Shown piece after piece: positions 1 to 5,128 of a stretch of DNA of 30,002 nt (its first letter is position 1; each line of letters begins with the position of its first letter). A model generated the notes under the pieces. That model worked only from the letters and a program-made list of their open reading frames with translations, was not told the DNA's origin and did not search any database. Source of the stretch: a virus; the IMG/VR virus record IMGVR_UViG_3300042292_000506, positions 1 through 30,002 of that record; one strand, given 5' to 3'. The position numbers and the translations under genes are program-made.

Positions 1-1875
1 GACTCCCCCTGTACCTTTAAACGCTTTAAATATCGAAGGTCCAAACTGTGTTAGAGCAGCAACAACTGAAAGAATTGGTCCTGCTAGTGAAAGGAATAAT
101 GATTTTAACGGATTTTCTTCAACTGCATTAGCTAACTTGCCTAATGCTTCTACTGCTAGCATTGCAGCTTTAAATGATTCTTCTAGTGCTGTGCTAAATG
201 AATCTAAATGGGTTAATGCAAGTGCTTGCATTCTTATTGACATTTCTTGTTGTTGCGCCATTAGATCAACAGCTACTCCGCCTGCGCCTTTTGCTCCTGC
301 GGCTTGTTCAGCAGCTATTTTAGCTCTTTCTTCTTCAGATTTCGCAAAAGTTGCTGTGTACTGAGTTGCTCTTAAATTTATAGCACTAGCTGCCTGTGCA
401 TCAGCACTAGTAGCCATAGCCATACCTTTGTTGGCCATTGCAGCATCATGAGTCGATTGCATTGTATCTTTTTGTAATCGAGCAGTTTGCTCTGCAGACA
501 GTGAACCATCCTGTGCTGCTTTAAATGTTTTAGTATTAAACTCAGCAATGCCTCTATTAGTTGCTTGTGCTATAGCAAGGTCTTTGCTGATAACACTACC
601 GTAAATCATATTTTCACGGAAAGCTCGTTGCTGATCCGCATTCATATTCATCATTGCATCATTAATTCGTGCTTGTTCGGTGGCTGATTTACCATCTAAT
701 ATTTGTTGGAATGCCAATGTATCATTATCTTGGCGAAGTTTTTCTTGTTTAGATTTTGTATCTTCACCTGTTAGATCAGACAGCACCTTCATGTTTTTTG
801 CATATTCTTGAGTCTGTGCTGCTATCTGTTCGTTTGATGCATTTAATTTTCTTGAAGGTCCGGCCATAATAGCCATTGTTGTTGCATAAGCATCGGCTTG
901 TTCTTCTAAGCCCATACCCAGGGCAAACATTCCGTTACGTGCCGCGTCACCTCCTTTTTGCATAGCGGCAGCCATACGTTTACTACCTTCTGCTACACCG
1001 AGACCCGATCTTGCAAATGCATCTCTATTTTGAGTAACTGCTTTAGAGAATTGGTCTAATGTCATTCCAGCACTTAACGCAGTATCAGTCATACTGATCA
1101 AGCCACCGCTATATACTGCTCCTGCCGCTGACATTGATTGGAAACCAGCAATTAATTGTTTGGTTTGACCAAGCATAAATCCTATGCCGGCTTTAGCTAG
1201 TTCACTTAACCCAGTACTTGCGGCACCCAGTACTTCGCCAAAAATACCTGCAGCACGTCCTGCCATTCCAACTTTGCCGCCGGCACCTGCTGTTGCAGCA
1301 CCAAATGATTTTAATGAATTTGCACTACCTTGATTGGCTGCGTTAACAAGATCAACACCAGCAGTCATCATTGATGTAGCTACGTCAAATGAGTCTCCAC
1401 CACGCAATGCTGTAGTGGCTGCTCCGGTAAATGCTTTAGTTACGCCGGCGCCTATTGTTCCAGCTAAACTATACACACTATCTTTTAATGCAGCGTGCGC
1501 CTTATTACGAGCATTCATTGCTTCGAGATCAGCTTTAGCATCAAGTAGAGCTTGTTTTTTACTTTGATCTGATGTTTTGTTAACTTCGTTTCTTAGATTA
1601 TCTAGTTGATCTGATAATTCTTCGGCGCTTACTTCACCTTTGTCGATGCTCTTTTTAAGATCATCCATGGATTTTTTAATGTCAACAGACGATTTTTTGA
1701 ATGCGACATTAAATTTCTCAACGCCGCCCGCTAACTCTAATATTTTTTTCTTGGCTTCGACCCCAGAGAGATTCATTAATTTAGCAACATCTGCATACAT
1801 CTCCATTTGAGCTCGTGCTTTATCCGATGCGTTAGCAAGTGCTTCAATCCTCTGGTCTAATTCTTTTTCATCCAT
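1..1875 (-). CDS. Tail tape-measure-like protein, N-terminal 625 residues (3' end outside window)
   Basis: An uninterrupted minus-strand frame runs from an ATG at 1875 (MDEKELDQRIEAL) to the left edge with no stop, so the C-terminus is missing. Residues 1-150 are charged and heptad-like, which suggests coiled coil. Long Gly/Ala-rich apolar stretches follow (for example LAGTIGAGVTKAFTGAATT and the region around GRAAGIFGEVLGAASTG), then more helical Gln/Ala-rich sequence. Near the edge lies an apolar segment, LKSLFLSLAGPILSVVAAL, which could insert in a membrane. Coiled coil plus apolar segments in a very long protein is typical of tape measures, which set tail length and lie inside the tube. 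The neighbouring gp26-type chaperone supports this. It is transcribed from its own late-type promoter, divergently from the chaperone. The role is inferred from composition and context; another long helical virion protein is possible. Confidence 0.72.
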   Translation of the reverse strand, partial: MDEKELDQRIEALANASDKARAQMEMYADVAKLMNLSGVEAKKKILELAGGVEKFNVAFKKSSVDIKKSMDDLKKSIDKGEVSAEELSDQLDNLRNEVNKTSDQSKKQALLDAKADLEAMNARNKAHAALKDSVYSLAGTIGAGVTKAFTGAATTALRGGDSFDVATSMMTAGVDLVNAANQGSANSLKSFGAATAGAGGKVGMAGRAAGIFGEVLGAASTGLSELAKAGIGFMLGQTKQLIAGFQSMSAAGAVYSGGLISMTDTALSAGMTLDQFSKAVTQNRDAFARSGLGVAEGSKRMAAAMQKGGDAARNGMFALGMGLEEQADAYATTMAIMAGPSRKLNASNEQIAAQTQEYAKNMKVLSDLTGEDTKSKQEKLRQDNDTLAFQQILDGKSATEQARINDAMMNMNADQQRAFRENMIYGSVISKDLAIAQATNRGIAEFNTKTFKAAQDGSLSAEQTARLQKDTMQSTHDAAMANKGMAMATSADAQAASAINLRATQYTATFAKSEEERAKIAAEQAAGAKGAGGVAVDLMAQQQEMSIRMQALALTHLDSFSTALEESFKAAMLAVEALGKLANAVEENPLKSLFLSLAGPILSVVAALTQFGPSIFKAFKGTGGV

Positions 1876-1885
1876 GGTTTTAACC

Positions 1886-1893
1886 TATAAATA
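1886..1893 (+). promoter_or_regulatory. T4-type late promoter TATAAATA for the gp26-like gene
   Basis: This is an exact match to the T4 late promoter consensus TATAAATA, 36 bases upstream of the ATG at 1930. An AGGA at 1917-1920 provides a ribosome-binding site 9 bases before that start. The window also encodes a gp55-type sigma factor that would recognise it. Confidence 0.75.
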
Positions 1894-1909
1894 TATAGTA
1901 TATCAATTA

Positions 1910-1917
1910 TATTTATA
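1910..1917 (-). promoter_or_regulatory. T4-type late promoter TATAAATA for the tape-measure-like gene
   Basis: The plus strand reads TATTTATA here, so the minus strand is an exact TATAAATA, 34 bases upstream of the ATG at 1875. The leader reads TATAGGTTAAAACC before the ATG, giving only a weak AGG ribosome-binding site compared with the AGGA of the divergent gene. Confidence 0.75.
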
Positions 1918-1929
1918 GGAAATAAAACC

Positions 1930-2784
1930 ATGGCTCAAATCAATAACGCAAATCCGTTAGCTAAACACTTTCGCCAACCTGCGCTGTATATCAAGTTAAC
2001 CAGTGAAGGACGTTTTTGGAAAGAAGGCTCATTAGAACTACCTGTAACAGGCGAACTTCCTGTATATCCAATGACCACCAGAGATGAAATTACATTACGC
2101 ACACCAGATGCACTAATCAGTGGTACTAGTGTAGTCGATGTTATACAAAGTTGCTGTCCAAGTATTAAAAACGCTTGGGATATGCCCAGCGTTGATGTAG
2201 ACACTACATTAATTGCTATCCGTATTGCTAGTTACGGTCCTACAATGGCTATTGGATCAACTTGTCCAAAATGCGGTACAGAACACGATTATGATGTAGA
2301 CTTAACTGCTACGTTAGGTTCTGTATCAATGCCAGATTATTCAAAAACTGTTGAACTACCTGATGGATTATCTGTCAGCCTTAAACCATTAACCTATGCT
2401 CAAATTAGCAAATCTGGTAACACTGTGTTTGAAGAAGAAAAGTTAATTCAAACTCTAGCAGATCCAGATCTTGATGCAGAAGTTAGAAAAGTCAAATACA
2501 CTGAACATATTAGTAAAATGGTCGAATTAAACATCGAAACCATAACTAATTGCACAGCCGCAATTACCACAGAAGACGGTAATGTTGTAACAGACACAAA
2601 ATTTATTAGAGAATACTATACAAATTCTGAATCGACTGTGTTGCGCACAATACAACAGACAATCGAAGAATTAGCCAAAGCAATTAGTATTAAACCAGTT
2701 GATGTGGTATGTACTGAATGCTCAAACGAATTTAAATTAGCTATCGATTTTGACTATGCAAGTTTTTTCGCTCGAGGCTTTTGA
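1930..2784 (+). CDS. 26: gp26-like baseplate hub / tail assembly chaperone
   Basis: This 284-residue protein resembles the T4 gp26 family, acting in hub assembly and proposed as a tape-measure chaperone. T4 gp26 is 208 residues. Two CxxC pairs are visible: C112-P-K-C115, followed by GTEHDYDVDL, and C261-T-E-C264, followed by SNEFKLAIDFDYASFFARGF. Together they look like one zinc-ribbon site closed by the two ends of the protein. The start is the ATG at 1930 with AGGA 9 bases upstream, behind an exact TATAAATA promoter. The last codons contain the heptamer T TTT TTC, and a -1 frame continues past the stop (see next feature). Lambda-type tail chaperones show the same arrangement. Family assignment is from CxxC pattern, length and position; the chaperone role is inference. 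Confidence 0.75.
   Translation: MAQINNANPLAKHFRQPALYIKLTSEGRFWKEGSLELPVTGELPVYPMTTRDEITLRTPDALISGTSVVDVIQSCCPSIKNAWDMPSVDVDTTLIAIRIASYGPTMAIGSTCPKCGTEHDYDVDLTATLGSVSMPDYSKTVELPDGLSVSLKPLTYAQISKSGNTVFEEEKLIQTLADPDLDAEVRKVKYTEHISKMVELNIETITNCTAAITTEDGNVVTDTKFIREYYTNSESTVLRTIQQTIEELAKAISIKPVDVVCTECSNEFKLAIDFDYASFFARGF
2763..2769 (+). promoter_or_regulatory. Candidate -1 ribosomal frameshift site (T TTT TTC)
   Basis: In the gp26-like frame the codons are AGT TTT TTC GCT, so the heptamer T TTT TTC fits the X XXY YYZ rule for simultaneous -1 slippage. After slippage the next codons are CGC TCG AGG CTT TTG ACC, and this frame is open to 2999. Slippage would give a 356-residue fusion (280 + 76). A 7-base-pair hairpin, ATCGTAG (2802-2808) with CTACGAT (2822-2828), lies 32 bases downstream. 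That is further away than usual stimulators. Confidence 0.6.
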
Positions 2785-2999
2785 CCCTAGATAATGATGC
2801 CATCGTAGAATTGCTTGATTCCTACGATAAAGAGTCAAAAGCCTTCAGAGAAGAAGCATTACGTATGTGTTGGTATATGCGTGGTGGTTTAAGTTATGAA
2901 GATGCAATGTTTTTAACACAGCAAGAAAGAGATATTATCGGAAAGATTATTAAAGATAATATGGAAACGACCCAGAAGTCAGGGCTGCCTTTTTTTTAG
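2781..2999 (+). CDS. Small -1 frame extension of the gp26-like gene (T-domain-like)
   Basis: This frame encodes 72 residues if a TTG at 2781 is used (TTGA overlapping the upstream stop), or 76 extra residues when reached by -1 slippage at 2763-2769. It has no in-frame ATG until residue 29, which favours frameshifting or TTG coupling over independent initiation. The sequence is acidic and helical, with core RGGLSYEDAMFLTQQERDII and terminal SGLPFF. Short ORFs of this type following gp26 in T4-like phages belong with tail assembly. A possible GAGG ribosome-binding site at 2774-2777 is too close (3 bases) to be convincing. Function is inferred from overlap and position only. Confidence 0.65.
   Translation: MTLDNDAIVELLDSYDKESKAFREEALRMCWYMRGGLSYEDAMFLTQQERDIIGKIIKDNMETTQKSGLPFF
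2990..2997 (+). terminator. Possible weak terminator (T8 run) overlapping the stop codon
   Basis: Eight consecutive T residues follow GGGCTGCC at the end of the small -1 frame. The upstream hairpin is weak (CCC at about 2971 with GGG at about 2982), so this is a marginal call. The next gene has its own promoter-like site. Confidence 0.2.
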
Positions 3000-3031
3000 T
3001 AAAACACTAATCTACATTTTTAAGTAAAGCA

Positions 3032-3039
3032 GATAAATA
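3032..3039 (+). promoter_or_regulatory. Late-promoter-like GATAAATA before the HNH endonuclease gene
   Basis: This matches TATAAATA at seven of eight positions, 18 bases upstream of the ATG at 3058. The ribosome-binding site AGGAGA (3047-3052) lies between. It suggests the nuclease gene has its own late promoter. Confidence 0.45.
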
Positions 3040-3057
3040 AACATATAGGAGATTTAT

Positions 3058-3819
3058 ATGTTTATTGAAAACAAATACAAGCGGTGGTATGATGCAATTG
3101 TCAGTAATGCACAATTGAGATCAACACCGCTTTCTTACAGTGAAAAACATCACATCATACCAAAATCAATCGGAGGACAAGATAGTAAAGATAATCTTGT
3201 TCATTTGTCAGGGCGCGAGCATTTTATATGCCATTGGTTGTTAATTAAAATAACAACAGGTAGCAATCGTGAAAAAATGATATATGCATTAAACGGAATG
3301 CAGCGTGTATCACGTACTCATCAACAAGAACGATATATTACTAAAATTACCAGTCGTGTATTTGCTAATCTTAAAGAAGAATTTAGTAGAATACATTCTG
3401 CACGACTTACAGGTCGCACCATGTCTACAGAACAAAAAGCTAAAATATCTGCAGCAGGAAAAGGAAGAATACAATCTCAAGAAACTATAGATAAACGCAG
3501 TGCATCTTGTACAGGTAAAAAAAGAACACTTGAACAAAAAGAACGTATGAGTATTGCTCAAAAAGGGAGAATAGCGAAAGAATATTCCCAAGAAGAAAAG
3601 AATATAATATCAGCAAAAATATCTGCAGCAAATAAAGGTAGAGTTATGTCTGATGAAACTAAAGTTAAACTTTCTGCGATTAATAAAGGAAAAAAGTTAC
3701 CGCCAAAAAGCGAAGAAACAAAACAGAAGATGCGTAAACCAAAAACAGAAGCACATAAAAAAGCAATATCAGACGCACGTAAAGCCAAATATGCAATACC
3801 CGTACCAAAGTCATTATAA
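3058..3819 (+). CDS. HNH homing endonuclease with NUMOD3 DNA-binding repeats
   Basis: The 253-residue protein has an N-terminal HNH domain: E29-K-H31-H32-I-I-P-K, N46 and H55 (in SGREHFICHW), the usual His-Asn-His spacing for metal-dependent nicking. From about residue 115 to the end there are at least four repeats of the type GRTMSTEQKAKIS, KGRVMSDETKVKLSAINKG and KSEETKQKMRKPKTEAHKKA. These are NUMOD3 modules, which bind DNA in the minor groove in phage homing endonucleases. The C-terminus is very Lys-rich. Ribosome-binding site AGGAGA sits 5 bases before the ATG. It is free-standing, not within an intron as far as can be seen, and lies just after the gp26-like gene. Family is secure; its target site is unknown. 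Confidence 0.88.
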   Translation: MFIENKYKRWYDAIVSNAQLRSTPLSYSEKHHIIPKSIGGQDSKDNLVHLSGREHFICHWLLIKITTGSNREKMIYALNGMQRVSRTHQQERYITKITSRVFANLKEEFSRIHSARLTGRTMSTEQKAKISAAGKGRIQSQETIDKRSASCTGKKRTLEQKERMSIAQKGRIAKEYSQEEKNIISAKISAANKGRVMSDETKVKLSAINKGKKLPPKSEETKQKMRKPKTEAHKKAISDARKAKYAIPVPKSL

Positions 3820-3847
3820 GAGCAAAAGACATTTAAGTACATTTAAA

Positions 3848-3865
3848 GAATGTCTATAGACATTC
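3848..3865. repeat. Perfect 18-base palindrome GAATGTCTATAGACATTC
   Basis: A 7-base-pair stem (GAATGTC/GACATTC) with a TATA centre, 29 bases after the HNH gene stop. In DNA it could be a protein-binding site; in RNA it is a hairpin located upstream of a T-run. Confidence 0.75.
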
Positions 3866-3894
3866 GCATTTCGCTTGCGCTCATGCCTTTTTTT
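3866..3894 (+). terminator. Possible terminator after the HNH endonuclease gene
   Basis: GCAT (3866-3869) can pair with ATGC (3883-3886), and a run of seven T follows at 3888-3894. The stem is short and its loop holds an unstable CGC/GCG pair, so this is only a fair terminator. The neighbouring 18-base palindrome may assist it. Confidence 0.4.
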
Positions 3895-4063
3895 CTAATC
3901 TAATTAATCTAATTTACTTTGATATGTACTGTAATGCTTTTGACTTTAAAACTGCTTCATCCAGATTATAGTCATACTTCACCCACTAAAGGCAAAGTAA
4001 AACAGAGCGACTTCATCCGAGTGCTTCATCATACTAACTAAAAGAGATTATATTCATTTACAC

Positions 4064-4310
4064 GGAAGCGGTCGCCCTGTACTCCCTACTCTTGCTTCTT
4101 ACGACGGTTGATGCATAATCCGTAGTTAGCCAAACTATGTCATCATATGGGTTGTATCTTTTTCACAGTGCCCAAATCATTCGGTTTTTACACCTAATTT
4201 TTATATTGTTGATTCGCTTTTTATAGCACAATACCAAGTCGCCATTCAGTGTATAGTCTAGTCTATACGTTCCACTCGGAGCCATTATGCGACCGAGATC
4301 TCCTCTGAAT
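4064..4310. ncRNA. Candidate structured RNA element, strand undecided
   Basis: Potential stems, plus-strand coordinates: GGAAGC 4064-4069 with GCTTCT 4094-4099 (one G-U); ACGACGG 4101-4107 with CCGTAGT 4120-4126 (one mismatch); ATTCAG 4244-4249 with CTGAAT 4305-4310. This last stem encloses GTATAG 4251-4256 with CTATAC 4263-4268 and CTCGG 4275-4279 with CCGAG 4293-4297. The enclosed arrangement is a three-way junction. The stems were found by eye, with no energy calculation, and each could also form on the opposite strand. No known RNA family was recognised. Confidence 0.35.
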
Positions 4311-4439
4311 ACAGAACTTAATCTGCGATAGGGCTGTTAAAACATTTACTACTTTACTACGGAGTTGGAATTTGTTTCTATGAGAGTGACTTGGTGTCTG
4401 AGAGCTGTGTGTTTATTGTAATACGTTTAGTGTCGTTGG

Positions 4440-4880
4440 TCAACTGTTTTTATCAATCTTTAAATCTTTTACAGAGCCTTTACCAAGTTTAATCTGTATG
4501 ATACCGTTGTAGTTATTTTCCTTCAACAGCACACCTTCTGTAAATTGATAGTACGCTTCCATATAGTTTGTTTCACCGCGACTCTTACACAAATGTATAA
4601 TTTCGCGAGTAAACTGTTCTTTGCCTAAAGCTAATATATCTGCTACTAATCGACTCGAAGAACCCCAATAGTCTTTCCAATCAGTTTCGATTGTTTCTAG
4701 ACGTTTGTTCTTTTTGCCTTTTAGTGGTGGTCTTTTTTTGATAGTTTTAAAATACTTACGGCCAACATAATCGTAGCCGTTAGTAAGATTGGTTATTCTA
4801 TAAATGAAACCGTAGTATGCACCAATATCCTCAGAGTCAAATATTACACCATTGTACGTCCAAGGATATTCGTATGTCAT
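4440..4880 (-). CDS. GIY-YIG-like endonuclease family protein
   Basis: The 146-residue protein has a GIY-YIG-like start: Y23-G-F-I-Y-R-I-T, then Y38-V-G-R41-K, with later E108 (NYMEAYYQF) and N123/N125 that could match the family's Glu and Asn. A basic Lys-rich insert (residues 44-60) and W68-K-D-Y-W-G-S-S are typical of a family of small phage proteins usually annotated as Seg-like or putative endonucleases. There is no separate DNA-binding domain, so it may nick with low specificity or have lost activity. The gene starts 7 bases after the stop of the upstream basic protein gene. No clear ribosome-binding site is seen, so translation is probably coupled. An AATAAATA lies just upstream inside the previous gene's end. 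Family is fairly sure; activity is uncertain. Confidence 0.65.
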   Translation of the reverse strand: MTYEYPWTYNGVIFDSEDIGAYYGFIYRITNLTNGYDYVGRKYFKTIKKRPPLKGKKNKRLETIETDWKDYWGSSSRLVADILALGKEQFTREIIHLCKSRGETNYMEAYYQFTEGVLLKENNYNGIIQIKLGKGSVKDLKIDKNS

Positions 4881-4884
4881 ACGT

Positions 4885-4892
4885 TATTTATT
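4885..4892 (-). promoter_or_regulatory. Late-promoter-like AATAAATA before the GIY-YIG-like gene
   Basis: The plus strand reads TATTTATT. On the minus strand AATAAATA overlaps the stop of the upstream gene and ends 4 bases before the ATG at 4880. A transcript from it would be almost leaderless, so it may be chance in AT-rich sequence. Confidence 0.25.
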
Positions 4893-5073
4893 TTGCAGCC
4901 GCTGCATTTTTCTTCTCTTGGATTTCTGCACGACGAGCTTTTGCCAATTTAGCCAAGTCACCTAATGCACCACGAGCACGTGCCGCTGCGGCTTTAACAC
5001 CTTTAACTTCAAATTTTTCTGATTCTGCTACGTATAATTCTACTGCTGCTAAAATATCATCATGAATTGCCAT
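4888..5073 (-). CDS. Small basic Hc1/histone H1-like protein
   Basis: The protein is 61 residues from the ATG at 5073 (MAIHDDILAAVELYVAESEK). That start is chosen because AGGAGAAG lies directly upstream; a longer frame from 5109 would place the ribosome-binding site inside the gene. The second half, KGVKAAAARARGALGDLAKL and then AKARRAEIQEKKNAAAAK, resembles the conserved helical part of chlamydial Hc1-like histones and small histone-like proteins annotated in T4-like marine phages. Its Lys/Arg/Ala-rich helices suggest DNA binding, perhaps packaging or nucleoid competition. It follows gp46 after a 55-base gap holding a TTAAATAC late-promoter-like site. The similarity is seen by eye; the function is inference. 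Confidence 0.6.
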   Translation of the reverse strand: MAIHDDILAAVELYVAESEKFEVKGVKAAAARARGALGDLAKLAKARRAEIQEKKNAAAAK

Positions 5074-5097
5074 GTTTACTTCTCCTTGTTGTTGTGT

Positions 5098-5105
5098 GTA
5101 TTTAA
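5098..5105 (-). promoter_or_regulatory. Late-promoter-like TTAAATAC before the histone-like gene
   Basis: The minus strand reads TTAAATACACACAACA, which resembles the AATAAATACAYTATAACA module found before two baseplate genes on the plus strand. It lies 24 bases upstream of the ATG at 5073. It would allow the small basic protein to be made late, independently of the gp46 operon. Confidence 0.35.
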
Positions 5106-5128
5106 CCACCCTGTATTGGATGGTAAAA

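Larger units (their letters stand above)
1872..1933. repeat. Near-perfect inverted repeat containing divergent late promoters
   Basis: The two ends read CCATGG...CCATGG. Moving inwards, each arm carries GGTTTTA, then CCTATAAATATA (read outwards on its own strand), with a two-base length difference between arms. The symmetry therefore covers the start codon context, the ribosome-binding area and the promoter of both divergent genes. It arises either from duplication and inversion of a promoter-leader unit or from convergence. Confidence 0.75.
3820..4439. other. 620-base gene-free convergent region with many potential hairpins
   Basis: No ORF with recognisable coding character lies here, on either strand, between the convergent stops at 3819 and 4440. 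It holds a perfect 18-base palindrome and T-run (3848-3894), four CTTCAYC motifs (3955, 3977, 4011, 4024) and a set of possible stems between 4064 and 4310, listed separately. No T-loop, anticodon arm or CCA-like end of a tRNA could be found. The order of stems did not fit a group I or II intron core. Confidence 0.6.

Noticed and set aside
1334-1567. Plus-strand ORFs within 1-1875
   Set aside because: They are short, low-complexity Ala/Ser frames opposite the continuous minus-strand tape-measure-like frame, which has regular codon structure and a promoter.
2781-2999. Small -1 frame as an ordinary independent gene with its own start
   Set aside because: Not fully excluded, but the only early start is TTG with a poorly spaced GAGG, whereas an in-phase slippery heptamer is present, so frameshifting is preferred.
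3305-3859. Overlapping ORFs on both strands inside the HNH gene region
   Set aside because: They shadow a frame with clear HNH and NUMOD3 motifs and show no family features of their own.
4244-4310. Group I intron core, suggested by GACTA-like sequences near the GIY-YIG gene
   Set aside because: The GTATAG/CTATAC stem closes a 6-base loop and leaves no room for P3/P8. No interrupted flanking gene exists on either side.
3820-4439. tRNA or tmRNA gene in the gene-free region
   Set aside because: No T-arm consensus (GTTCRANYC), no acceptor stem pairing with a 7-base spacing, and no tag-like reading frame were found on either strand.
5074-5109. Longer start for the histone-like gene at 5109 (MVKYTQQQGEVN extension)
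   Set aside because: The extension encodes the ribosome-binding site AGGAGAAG itself, which is well placed for the ATG at 5073.
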